Below, piece after piece: positions 5,745 to 14,419 of a stretch of 26,409 nucleotides of DNA (position 1 is its first letter; each line of letters starts with the position of its first letter). The DNA is taken from contig CAZIRF010000041.1 of assembly GCA_964541755.1 (NCBI GenBank), positions 1 to 26,409 of the forward strand, in the 5' to 3' direction. Origin of the DNA: CAZIRF01 sp964541755. Its GTDB lineage: Bacteria; Spirochaetota; Spirochaetia; Treponematales; Breznakiellaceae. Under the pieces are notes generated by a model. It saw nothing but the letters and a program-made list of their open reading frames with translations. It made no database searches and was not told the origin of the DNA. The translations under genes were made by a program, and so were the position numbers.

Positions 5745-7832
5745 ATGACAATAAAGCTCGGACAGAAGCTCATTGGTGCCTTTCTCATTGTTGCCCTCCA
5801 GGTCTTGGGTGTGGGTCTCATAGGGTATACGGGCATCAGCCGGCTCAATGGGCACCTCGAACAGACGGGGCACCACAACCTTCCCGCTGTCGAGAGTCTC
5901 TTGACCATACAGGGCGAGAGCAATGCCATCCGCATTGCCCTGCGTTCCCTTCTCAATCCCTCCATGTCCCTTGCCGACCGCCAAAGGCAGTTTGACAATA
6001 TCGGGGAGGCCCGGGCACGCTATCAAGCGGCCTGGAGTCGTTATGAGGAATTGTCTTCAAGCAGCGAGGAAGAGAGCCTCTTCAAGGGTTTTGCAACGGC
6101 TTTCCGCGACTGGGAAACATACAACAACGAGTTCCTGAACGGCATCCGCGAGATAGAAAAGATCGGCATACTCAATCCCGATGATTCGCGGGCGCGCATG
6201 GCGGGCTTTATAAGCGATCATAACGCCCTCATGGCAAATACCCTCAACTACATCACGACCGACAGGGCCCGCACCGTGGTCGGGGAGGCTTTTTCCGGCG
6301 GGGACGACCATACTGCCTGCAATTTTGGCCGCTGGACAGCCTTTTTCCGCGTAGACAACGCGGTCATCAATGCCGAACTCGCCGCCATTGCCGGTTCTCA
6401 TGAAATTTTTCACCGGAGCGTGGGGCGTATTCAGGATCTGATGCGCGCCGGGAATCGGAGTGCTGCCCTCGATATCTTCAACCGGCAAATGGCCCCCGCG
6501 GCACAGGAGACCTTCGGCCATTTCAACGGTATCCTCGCCGAGGCCACCCGGGCTGCAGACCTTTATCGGGATCTCAACCAGAAGGCCCTTGGGCTGGCGG
6601 TTCAGAAGCAAAATCTGGCCATGACTGCCTTGACCTCGCTCATTGAATACAACGATGAAGCAAGCGAAACCGCGATCGCGCGTGCCGGGAAGGATTCAAC
6701 GGCCATGGGACTCCTTATGTTGGCAAGTACCATTCTGGGTTTCGGCCTTGCCATTGGCCTGGGAGTAGTGCTCACCCGCATGATTACCAAACCGGTCTTT
6801 GCCGGGGTTGCCTATGCCCAGGCCCTTGCCGAAGGCGACCTTACCCGCGAGCTCGATGTGAAACAGCGGGATGAAATCGGGACTTTGGCCGATGCCCTGC
6901 GCGAGATGAATGCGCGCATTCGCGAAATAATCGGCACGGTGCAGGAGAGTACGGGAAATGTCGCCGGCGGCAGCTGTCAGATAAGCGAATCGGCCCAGTC
7001 CCTCTCGCAGGGCTCCACCGAACAGGCGGCCAGTGTCGAGGAGGTTTCGGCCTCTATGGAACAGATGGCCGCCAATATTCGCAACAATGCGGCCAATGCA
7101 AGCGAGACCGAGCGCCTTTCGCGCGAGGCAGCCGACGACGCGCGAAAAGGCGGGGTTGTTATCGGCAAGACCGTGCAGGCCATGCGGGATATTGCCGAGC
7201 GCATCGCCATTATCGAGGATATTGCCCGCAATACGAATCTCTTGGCTCTCAACGCGGCCATAGAAGCCGCCCGTGCCGGGGAGCAGGGCAAGGGCTTTGC
7301 CGTCGTCGCAGCAGAAGTCCGCAAGCTTGCGGAGCGCTCCCAGAAGGCCGCCGGCGAAATAAGCGAGCTTTCCGGCTCGAGCGTCGCTGTTGCCGAAGAG
7401 GCGGGGAAGCTCTTCGATGCCCTCGTCCCCAAGATACAGAACACCGCCGAGCTCGTTATGGAGATAACGAGTTCCAGCCGCGAGCAGGATTCGGGGGCCA
7501 TGCAGATAAATCAGGCCATCATGCAGCTGGACAACGTGGTTCAGCAGAACGCGTCCTTCAGCGAAGAGCTCGCTTCCATGTCCGAAGAGCTTTCGGGCCA
7601 GTGCGAGGCCCTGCAGGAAGCGATCGGCTACTTCAAGACCGGGGATGGCCGGAAGCGTTATGTCGCCGCCACCATTTCTGCGCCGGGCTCTTCCTCCAAG
7701 GGGGGCGGCTCCAAGGGTCCGGTGGAGACTGTGGCAAAGGCCCGGTCGGCGAGCGCAGCGCATGAGGCCCTTTCGAGGGCGATGGTGCCGGTAGAGAATG
7801 AGGAAGAATTTGAGGATTACGCGACCATGTAA
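5745..7832 (+). CDS. Methyl-accepting chemotaxis protein with a periplasmic HxxC...FGxW...HxxxH sensor motif (MCP1)
   Basis: 695 residues. TM1 is about 8-30 and TM2 about 319-343, flanking a mostly helical periplasmic domain. A HAMP region (about 345-397) and a long signalling coiled coil follow; its hairpin tip is IARNTNLLALNAAIEAARAG. The sensor contains H189xxC192xFGxW197 and, 22 residues later, H219xxxH223, the pattern of zinc-binding CZB domains, here predicted outside the membrane. Metal binding is inferred. The C-terminus is a Gly/Ser/Ala linker ending in an acidic EEFEDYATM. The ATG at 5745 is preferred over an in-frame GTG at 5697 because TM1 then begins as usual and GAGGGAG lies upstream. 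The next receptor starts 37 bases after this stop, suggesting one transcript. Confidence 0.93.
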   Translation: MTIKLGQKLIGAFLIVALQVLGVGLIGYTGISRLNGHLEQTGHHNLPAVESLLTIQGESNAIRIALRSLLNPSMSLADRQRQFDNIGEARARYQAAWSRYEELSSSSEEESLFKGFATAFRDWETYNNEFLNGIREIEKIGILNPDDSRARMAGFISDHNALMANTLNYITTDRARTVVGEAFSGGDDHTACNFGRWTAFFRVDNAVINAELAAIAGSHEIFHRSVGRIQDLMRAGNRSAALDIFNRQMAPAAQETFGHFNGILAEATRAADLYRDLNQKALGLAVQKQNLAMTALTSLIEYNDEASETAIARAGKDSTAMGLLMLASTILGFGLAIGLGVVLTRMITKPVFAGVAYAQALAEGDLTRELDVKQRDEIGTLADALREMNARIREIIGTVQESTGNVAGGSCQISESAQSLSQGSTEQAASVEEVSASMEQMAANIRNNAANASETERLSREAADDARKGGVVIGKTVQAMRDIAERIAIIEDIARNTNLLALNAAIEAARAGEQGKGFAVVAAEVRKLAERSQKAAGEISELSGSSVAVAEEAGKLFDALVPKIQNTAELVMEITSSSREQDSGAMQINQAIMQLDNVVQQNASFSEELASMSEELSGQCEALQEAIGYFKTGDGRKRYVAATISAPGSSSKGGGSKGPVETVAKARSASAAHEALSRAMVPVENEEEFEDYATM

Positions 7833-7869
7833 GGTTTTCGATGACTGAATGCATTATGGGAGGGGAACC

Positions 7870-9909
7870 ATGAAACTTCGCAAGAAGATGATTTTGACGG
7901 TGACGCTGTCGGTGACATTGGGTCTTGTCGTGCTGGCGGTCTTTTCGACGGCGCTGGTCAAGCGGGACATGAGGGATTCGGTTCTCGAGATGTCCGGGGA
8001 GATAGTTTTGTCCAGGGCCCAGGATATCGGGACCTGGGTGGGGGTCTACCTTGTCGGTGCCCAGTGAACTGCAAACGAGCCGGCCATGCGAAGCGGGGAT
8101 CCGGCACAGATGGAAGCGTACATACTCTCGCGCCAGAGCAATCTGGACGAGCACCAAGACTTCGAGTTTGTCGCCTTCGAGGATGGGTCCTTTGTCGCTT
8201 CAAGTGGTGACCGGGGGAATATTGCCCACCGGGATTACTTCAAGGCCATCATGGCCGGAACCCCCTTTGTCGTTTCGGATGTACTCAGCTCGGTAGCCAC
8301 CGGACGGAGTATCTTTACGGTGTCGGTGCCGGTGCGTGACCGCGATGAGCGCATTATCGGCCTGGTATCCTCTGCGGTACGCATAGACCGGCTGTCCGTT
8401 CTGATGGACGATATCGAAATCGGCGAGGCCAGCGGGACCATTCTGGACGGGACCATGACCGTCATTGCGCATCCCCAGGTGGAATACGTCCGCAAGCTCA
8501 ACCTCGCAAAACCGGCGGAACAGGGCTATGTCGGCCTCGAATCGGCTGTTGCAGCCCTCAACTCCCGCGAGAGTGGGAATCGCACCTATACCGATCCCGC
8601 CGGGGTGGACAACTATCTTGTCTTTGCCCCCATTCCGCAGACCCCCTGGTCCATGGCGCTCACAATACCCCAATCGCAGGTACATGCGGCTGCAGACAGG
8701 GTTGCAGGCCTCCTGTTCTTGGTCTCGGGCCTCATCCTGGCCGGTCTTGTGGTGGTGGTGGGATTCGCCATCACCAAAATGGTGCGCCCCATCAGTGCAA
8801 TGTCTGCCCTTTCGCGCCGTATTGCCGAAGGCCAGCTCTGGTTGAGTACGGAGGACAGCGAGCGCTTTGACCACGCCCTGATTCTCAAGGACGAGGTGGG
8901 CGAGATTGCAAGCTCTTTCAAGGAATTGGTCGATGTCCTTGTGCGCACCATGAGGACGATCAGCGTCTCGTCGCTTGAAGTGGAAAAGGGCGCCGGGGCG
9001 ATAAGCGTATCGAGCCAGCAACTCTCTCAAGGGGCTGCTGAACAGGCCTCGAATGCCGAAGAGGTGTCTGCCACTGTTGAGGAGATATCCTCCACGGTGC
9101 GCCAGAGCGCCGACAATGCCCTGTCGACCGAGAGTATTTCACACCGAGCCCTAGCAGACGCGGAAGCCAGTGCGGAAGCGGTCCTATCGTCGGTTGCTTC
9201 AATGAAGGAGATAGTCAAGAAGATAAGCATTATCGACGAGATCGCACGGCAAACGAACCTCCTCGCCCTCAATGCCGCCATCGAGGCAGCGCGGGCCGGG
9301 GAAGCGGGCAAGGGCTTCGCCGTTGTTGCCACCGAGGTGCGCAAGCTCGCCGAGCGCAGCCAGCTCGCCGCGAATGAAATTCTCTCCATTTCCGGGAAGA
9401 CCGTCGACATGGCCGAGGATGCCGGCCAGAAGATTGCTGAATTCCTCCCTGATATAAAGAAGACGGCCGATCTTGTGCAGGAGATCAGTGCCGGTGCGCG
9501 CGAGCAGAGCTCCGGAATCGACCAGATATCCACGGCGGTTACCCAGTTGGACAGTGTCATCCAGCAGAATGCGAGTGCTTCGGAGGAGCTCGCCTCCATG
9601 GCGGAAGAGCTCTCTGCCCAGTCGGAGTCCCTGCGGGAGGCCATAGCCTACTTCAAACTGGATGCGGCGCGCCAGACTCCTGTGGCGAGCGCAAAGGCCA
9701 ATGCTGTCTCGCATCAGACCCTGCGGGACCGGGTGCGTACCAATGCCCTTGCGGGTACGGCGGGGACTACCGTACAGGCAGAGGTCAGCGGTACGCGGAA
9801 GCGGGATGAGGGCTCCCTTCCCGCAAGCCCTCATCAAAACGGGGCGCGCAGCCAGACGGCAGGCAACACCGCGCGGGATGAGGACTTCGAAGAATACGAG
9901 GTTATCTGA
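7870..9909 (+). pseudogene. Methyl-accepting chemotaxis protein interrupted by an in-frame TGA (MCP2)
   Basis: Reading from the ATG at 7870 (ribosome site GGGAGGGG) gives TM1 (about 8-30) and the start of a Cache-like sensor, then TGA at codon 66 (8065-8067). The same frame continues without interruption to 9909: the rest of the sensor, TM2, HAMP, a normal signalling domain (tip IARQTNLLALNAAIEAARAG) and the tail DEDFEEYEVI. Codon-by-codon alignment with MCP3 needs no gap here; codon 66 of MCP3 is Arg, CGA, so a single C-to-T change explains the stop. An ATG at 8086 could start a 607-residue product lacking TM1. Options are a recent nonsense mutation, a sequencing error, or read-through. The downstream frame shows no further damage, so decay, if real, is recent. 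Confidence 0.85.
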
Positions 9910-9950
9910 TTCCTGGCGGGAATCCTCTCGTCCTAACCGGTTTTATCTTA

Positions 9951-9974
9951 AACCACCCGGAAGGGTGGTTTTTT
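9951..9974 (+). terminator. Rho-independent terminator after the MCP1-MCP2 unit
   Basis: Perfect 8-bp stem AACCACCC / GGGTGGTT with loop GGAA, followed by TTTT. It lies 42 bases after the MCP2 stop. Confidence 0.9.
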
Positions 9975-10085
9975 ATCCTGAAACGGCAAATCCCCGCTTG
10001 ATATATTAAGATTATTAATGAAGCGGAGATAAGAACGGGTAGTTTATGGCTATGCTCCTTGTATTCTTGGAAGAATGCCCTATGC

Positions 10086-10115
10086 TTGTAGTGGATATAT
10101 TGGATTAATTATACA
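10086..10115 (+). promoter_or_regulatory. Probable promoter of MCP3
   Basis: TTGTAG (10086-10091), 18-base spacer, TATACA (10110-10115), within an A+T-rich stretch. A good GGGAGG ribosome site follows just before the ATG at 10144. Confidence 0.4.
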
Positions 10116-10143
10116 TATTGCAGCTTTGCTGTGGGAGGTTTCC

Positions 10144-12228
10144 ATGAAATTGGCCGCTAAGACAAGTTTGATGCTTGTGACACCGGTAGCCCTGGGTTTT
10201 GCCGCACTTACGGTAATTGTGGGAATTACCATAGCCCGGGACATGAATGGGACCGTTCTTGATCTCTCGCGCGAAATCGTGGCCGCCCGTTCTGCAGAGG
10301 TGGGGCGTTGGATAAGCGGGCACCTGCAAACCGTACGGCGAACGGCTAACCATGGGGAAATGCGCTCCGGCGACCGGGCGCGACAGGAGTCCTACCTCGT
10401 ATCGCGCCACCCGCGCCTTGCAGTGGAGCAGGACTATGAATTTTTTGGCGATGAGCGCGGTGATTATTTTACCTCTGCGCGTACGGGGGGCAATATCGCA
10501 GATCGCGATTACTATCGTGCCATCATGACGCGAAGTTCAACAGATTTTGTTTCCGACGGCCTCATTTCCCGTATTACCAACAATCCGTCGATTTTTATCG
10601 CGACAGCCACCTTGGACATGCAGGATCGCTTGATCGGTGTGTCGGCTACACAGATCAACCTCGAGACCCTCTCGGACCTTACCGAAGATATACACCTTGG
10701 CAACGCATACGCCTTTATGGTGGACAGCGCCTTCAATGTCATTGCGCATGGTACCGATCGCAGTCTCGTCCTCAACATGAACTTCAACGATTCTGCCTCC
10801 CAGGGCTTTGTCGGGCTCGAAGAGGCCATAGAGGGCATGCGCCAGAAAAAAACCGACGCAACACGCTACCTCGATCGCGCGGGGGTAGCCCGTTACATGG
10901 TCTATGCCCCGGTACCTGGCTCCGGGTGGACTTTTGCGCTTTCGATTCCCGAGTCCCAAATCAATGCTGCGGCCATCCAGATAGTCACGCTCTTGATCAT
11001 CATGAGTATCATCATTCTTGTCGTTCTGGTGGTCCTTATCCTTCTCGTCGTCAGGGAAATCGTAAGGCCGGTCAGGCTCCTGTCTGCCATCACTCTGCGC
11101 CTTGCCGACGGCAAACTCTACATGGACGATGAGCAGGATGGACAGTTCCGCCGTGTTGTGGCGCAGAAGGACGAAATTGGTGATACGGCCAGGGCGACCG
11201 ATATACTCCTCGAGAATCTGCGCGATATCGTCTCGACAATAACGGTCTCCTCCGAGGAGGTCGAGAAGGGGGCAGGGGCCATCAGCGAGACGAGTCAGCA
11301 TGTCGCGCAGGGCTCTGCGGAACAGGCCTCGAGTGTGGAAGAGGTATCCGCCACGGTCGAGGAGATTTCCTCGACGGTACGGCAGAGTGCCGACAACGCC
11401 ACCACGACCGAGGGAATATCCCGCCGGGCCTATGCCGATGGCGCGGCCGGTGCCGAGTCTGTCGTGCGGTCGGTCGACGCAATGAAGACCATTGCAGACA
11501 AAATCGGCATTATCGGTGAAATTGCCCGCCAGACAAACCTCCTGGCCCTCAACGCGGCTATCGAGGCTGCCCGGGCCGGGGAAGCGGGCAAGGGCTTTGC
11601 CGTTGTCGCGAGCGAGGTGCGAAAGCTCGCCGAGCGCAGTCAGACGGCCGCCAACGAGATTTTGGGTATATCCGGCTCGACCGTTCAGATGGCCGACGAG
11701 GCGAGCCGAAAGATCACCGGCTTCCTGCCGGACGTACAGAAGACCGCAGACCTTGTCCAGGAGATATCCGCCGCGAGCAGGGAACAGTCAAGCGGCATCG
11801 AGCAGATAGTCTCGGCAATCGGGCAGCTGGACAGTGTCATTCAACAGAATGCCAGCGTGAGCGAGGAGATGGCCTCCATGGCCGAGGAGCTCACCGCTCA
11901 GGCTGAATCCCTGCGGGAGGCGGTTTCCTACTTCAAGCTGGTGGACAAGGGCGCAGGTTCTGCTATGGCGGCTTCACAAAAGGCGTCGAGGGCCCCCTCG
12001 CAGAGCCTGGCAAGCAAAACCGTGCAGGCGAGTGCCGCCGTGAAAAAGACACAGCCGAAATCAGCTGCTTCGTCGAAGCCGTCTGCGGGCCCGGCCAAAA
12101 AGGCGTCTCCCGCCATTAAAGCGCAAGAGACGACGGTAAAAGCTTCCCCCGTCAAACCCGCCGGCGAGAATACTCGCTCTTTGGGGATAGTCCCGCACAG
12201 CGACGACAGCGACTTCGAAGAATTTTGA
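10144..12228 (+). CDS. Methyl-accepting chemotaxis protein with Cache-type periplasmic sensor (MCP3)
   Basis: 694 residues. TM1 is about 8-32 and TM2 about 278-303. The periplasmic segment between them is Cache-like (DRDYYRAIM at about 120-128, then GVSATQINLETLSDL and YMVYAPVPGSGWTFALSIPE). HAMP and a canonical signalling domain follow, with tip IARQTNLLALNAAIEAARAG and GKGFAVVASEVRKLAERS. The last ~55 residues are a flexible Ala/Lys/Ser/Pro-rich tether ending in DDSDFEEF, which fits the CheR/CheB-docking pentapeptide rule x-[HFYW]-x-x-[HFYW]. It is a close paralogue of MCP2, suggesting a duplication. The start at 10144 is chosen over 10075 because it has GGGAGG upstream and begins just before TM1. 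The ligand cannot be predicted. The stop codon forms the base of a 20-bp hairpin. Confidence 0.95.
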   Translation: MKLAAKTSLMLVTPVALGFAALTVIVGITIARDMNGTVLDLSREIVAARSAEVGRWISGHLQTVRRTANHGEMRSGDRARQESYLVSRHPRLAVEQDYEFFGDERGDYFTSARTGGNIADRDYYRAIMTRSSTDFVSDGLISRITNNPSIFIATATLDMQDRLIGVSATQINLETLSDLTEDIHLGNAYAFMVDSAFNVIAHGTDRSLVLNMNFNDSASQGFVGLEEAIEGMRQKKTDATRYLDRAGVARYMVYAPVPGSGWTFALSIPESQINAAAIQIVTLLIIMSIIILVVLVVLILLVVREIVRPVRLLSAITLRLADGKLYMDDEQDGQFRRVVAQKDEIGDTARATDILLENLRDIVSTITVSSEEVEKGAGAISETSQHVAQGSAEQASSVEEVSATVEEISSTVRQSADNATTTEGISRRAYADGAAGAESVVRSVDAMKTIADKIGIIGEIARQTNLLALNAAIEAARAGEAGKGFAVVASEVRKLAERSQTAANEILGISGSTVQMADEASRKITGFLPDVQKTADLVQEISAASREQSSGIEQIVSAIGQLDSVIQQNASVSEEMASMAEELTAQAESLREAVSYFKLVDKGAGSAMAASQKASRAPSQSLASKTVQASAAVKKTQPKSAASSKPSAGPAKKASPAIKAQETTVKASPVKPAGENTRSLGIVPHSDDSDFEEF

Positions 12229-12268
12229 TGAAGGTGAAGGGCGCCTTTGGCGCCCTTCACCTTCATCA
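12226..12268 (+). terminator. Perfect 20-bp hairpin overlapping the MCP3 stop codon
   Basis: The stem TGATGAAGGTGAAGGGCGCC (12226-12245) pairs perfectly with 12249-12268 across a TTT loop. The first three bases are the MCP3 stop codon. No T-run follows (TTGCCCAAAAATG), so it is not a standard intrinsic terminator. It could block 3' exonuclease, or belong to the repeat block that follows. Confidence 0.6.
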
Positions 12269-12281
12269 TTGCCCAAAAATG

Positions 12282-12511
12282 AGTAAACAGAAGCTTGCAG
12301 CTCGAAAATGCTTGTTTCAAGCCATGAAAGTGGCCTGGAAGGCTTCCCCGTGTTGTTCGCGGGGGTAGGCTGTGATCACCCGCCTAGCGGGTAGCACAGC
12401 CGCAGGGGCCGTCGCGTTAAGGAAACTATGCAGGGGAGCCTGTTTGGCTGCCTTTTACGGGTCTCAGCGGCCCCTTTTCCCATAATTCCGAACTGCAGGC
12501 TTCTGTTTACT
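12282..12511. ncRNA. Candidate structured RNA or palindromic element closed by a 23-bp inverted repeat
   Basis: Arms 12282-12304 and 12489-12511 are inverted copies of the dispersed repeat (AGTAAACAGAAGC...TGCAG...TCG) and pair over 23 positions with one wobble and one mismatch. Inside are further helices. GGCTGTG/CACAGCC encloses CCCGC-CTA-GCGGG (about 12370-12403). CCCCG pairs with CGGGG around a TGTTGTT-containing loop (about 12345-12365). GCTTG-TTT-CAAGC lies near 12310. GGGGCCG (about 12405) pairs with CGGCCCC (about 12470). I find no open reading frame worth calling and no match to the RNase P, tmRNA or SRP signatures I know. Whether it is transcribed, and from which strand, is unknown. 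Confidence 0.4.
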
Positions 12512-12512
12512 T

Positions 12513-12555
12513 GAAGACCCAAAAGGGGCGCCAGCGGCACCCCTTTTGGGTCTTC
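12513..12555. repeat. 16-bp perfect inverted repeat downstream of gpmI
   Basis: GAAGACCCAAAAGGGG (12513-12528) pairs perfectly with 12540-12555; the 11-base loop contains GCC/GGC. It lies immediately beside the right arm of the preceding element. Neither strand has a T-run after the stem, so classic termination is unlikely, though it may still end gpmI transcripts or protect their 3' ends. Confidence 0.65.
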
Positions 12556-12644
12556 GTTTCAATAGCGATTGCAGGATCAACGCGCTCTGCGGCCCGGTAG
12601 CCCGCTATCAGCCTTGACCCGAATTTTCGACAGAATGCTTCGAA

Positions 12645-14318
12645 CTAAGCCTTCATCTTGAGCAGGGACTGGTCATAATCTGCCGGGGGGACAAAGCCCA
12701 GGAGCTCGATCGTCGTCGCGGCCAGGGAGGAAATCCCCAGGCCTTCGCGCAGGCTCCCCTCGCCGAAGGCGGCTTCGTACTCGCCCTGGCAGGCGGGGTC
12801 GTAGATGATGCCGGGGACGGGGTTCAAGCTGTGGCTCGTCTTTGCCTTGGGGCTGCCGTCTTCCTTGCGCGAAACGGCGCCGCTCTTCTTCTCGTGTTCG
12901 AACATGTCGTCGGAGTTTCCGTGGTCGGCGCTGATGAGCATGATGCCCCCGGCCTTTTCGATGGCCTTGGCAAGGCGGCCCAGCTGGAGGTCCATGGCCT
13001 CCATGGAGCAGACGACGGCCTCGTAGTTGCCCGTGTGACCTACCATGTCGCCGTTGGGGAAATTGAGGCGGATGTGGTCGTATTTCCCGCTGGCAATCGC
13101 TTCGAGGACGCGGTCGGTGATCTCGGCGCACTTCATCCAGGGGCGCTGCTCGAAGGGCAGGACGTCGCTCTTGATCTCCTCGTAGGTCTCGAGCTTCTCG
13201 TCGAAAAGACCGGAACGGTTACCGTTGAAGAAGTAGGTGACGTGGCCGTATTTCTGGGTCTCGCTGATAGCCAGGGTGCGCACGCCGCTTGCGGCGAGGT
13301 ACTCGCCCATGGTACGGTCGATGGAGGGGGGCGAGACGAGGTAGCGGGTGGGGATGTGGAGGTCGCCGTCGTACTCCATCATGCCGGCGTAGACGACGTC
13401 GGGGCGGCGAACGCGGTCGAACTGGTCGAAGCTGTCGTTTTCAAAGGCCGCCGTCATCTCGAGGGAGCGGTCGCCGCGGAAGTTGAAGTAGACGACCGAA
13501 TCGCCGTCTTCGATGCTGCCCACGGGCTTTCCGCCCTCGGCAATGACAAATTCCTTGAGGTCCTGGTCGATGATGCCGGGGATCTCCTTGCGATACGTCT
13601 CGACCGCCTCGCGTGCGCTCGCAAACAGGCGACCCTTGCCAAGGACATGGGTGCTCCAGCCGCGTTCAACCATGGACCAGTCGGCCCCGTAGCGGTCCAT
13701 CGTAATCCACATGCGGCCGCCGCCACTGGCAATACGGGCATCGAAGCCTGCGTCGTTGATGCCGGCGAGCCAGGCCTCGAAGGGGTCGATATAGTCGAGG
13801 GCACTGGTTTCGCCCACGTCGCGGCCGTCGAGGAGTGCGTGTACACGAACCTTTTTTACGCCGTCTTTCTTGGCGCGTTCGATCATGGCCTTCAAGTGGT
13901 CGAGGTGGGAGTGGACGTTGCCGTCGGAGAAGAGGCCGATGAAGTGGAGTGCACTGTTTTTGGAAGCGGCGTTGCCGGCTACTTCTTTCCAGGCGCTGCC
14001 TTCGAACATGGCGCCCGATTCGATCGAGTTGGAGACGAGGGCAGCCCCCTGATTGAAGACCCGGCCGCAGCCAATGGCGTTGTGGCCAACTTCGCTGTTG
14101 CCCATATCGTCGTCACTGGGGAGCCCGACGGCCATGCCGTGGGCCTTGAGGCGGGTATGGGGGCTCTTGGCCTTGATGGCGTCGAGACAGTACATCTTCG
14201 AATCGGCGACCGCGTCGCCTTCTTTGTATTTGCCATAGCCGACGCCGTCCATGATGACGAGGACGACGGGGCCTTTGCGCCCCTTCCAGGAGGGATTCTT
14301 CTTGAGGGCTTCCACCAT
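12645..14318 (-). CDS. gpmI: 2,3-bisphosphoglycerate-independent phosphoglycerate mutase
   Basis: 557 residues. It interconverts 3- and 2-phosphoglycerate in glycolysis/gluconeogenesis, using two Mn ions and a phosphoserine intermediate. VLVIMDGVGYGK (19-30, with metal ligand D24), DMGNSEVGHNAIGCGR (71-86, nucleophile S75) and the C-terminal ADHGNSDDMFEHE metal site are all present; length is normal. The ATG at 14318 is chosen: AGGAGT lies six bases upstream and the family N-terminus follows. An in-frame extension to 14426 would add a hydrophobic 36-residue leader that crosses the likely promoter and has no ribosome site. It is transcribed away from the gpgS operon, which consumes its substrate 3-phosphoglycerate. 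Confidence 0.97.
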   Translation of the reverse strand: MVEALKKNPSWKGRKGPVVLVIMDGVGYGKYKEGDAVADSKMYCLDAIKAKSPHTRLKAHGMAVGLPSDDDMGNSEVGHNAIGCGRVFNQGAALVSNSIESGAMFEGSAWKEVAGNAASKNSALHFIGLFSDGNVHSHLDHLKAMIERAKKDGVKKVRVHALLDGRDVGETSALDYIDPFEAWLAGINDAGFDARIASGGGRMWITMDRYGADWSMVERGWSTHVLGKGRLFASAREAVETYRKEIPGIIDQDLKEFVIAEGGKPVGSIEDGDSVVYFNFRGDRSLEMTAAFENDSFDQFDRVRRPDVVYAGMMEYDGDLHIPTRYLVSPPSIDRTMGEYLAASGVRTLAISETQKYGHVTYFFNGNRSGLFDEKLETYEEIKSDVLPFEQRPWMKCAEITDRVLEAIASGKYDHIRLNFPNGDMVGHTGNYEAVVCSMEAMDLQLGRLAKAIEKAGGIMLISADHGNSDDMFEHEKKSGAVSRKEDGSPKAKTSHSLNPVPGIIYDPACQGEYEAAFGEGSLREGLGISSLAATTIELLGFVPPADYDQSLLKMKA

Positions 14319-14367
14319 GGGGAACTCCTTGTAATGCGGTGTGAATAAGCTGGTGATTACGAAAAGG

Positions 14368-14396
14368 AGAATACCAGTCACGGCTGATAGTTTCAA
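14368..14396 (-). promoter_or_regulatory. Promoter of gpmI
   Basis: Minus strand: -35 TTGAAA (14396-14391), 17-base spacer, -10 TATTCT (14373-14368). The predicted transcript has a leader of about 40 bases carrying AAGGAGT before the ATG at 14318. Confidence 0.6.
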
Positions 14397-14419
14397 GGCG
14401 AGATTGCCGGGCAGATTGT

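Noticed and set aside
8065..8067. Selenocysteine or recoded sense codon at the TGA of MCP2
   Set aside because: The paralogue has Arg (CGA) there, not Cys, and every other TGA in the window acts as a stop; a simple point mutation is the better explanation.
12282..12511. RNase P RNA, tmRNA, SRP RNA, riboswitch or integron attC site
   Set aside because: I could not find the conserved cores of these classes (for example GAGGAAAGTCCGG, the tmRNA TTCGA arm, or GTTRRRY core sites in place), and no cassette-like gene array is present. 6S RNA could not be excluded, but I saw no convincing match.
12831..14348. 505-codon open frame on the plus strand opposite gpmI
   Set aside because: An antisense shadow caused by high GC; composition is Val/Ala/Gly/Asp-rich with no recognisable motif. 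The same reasoning removes the long plus-strand frames over priA, carB and fprA.
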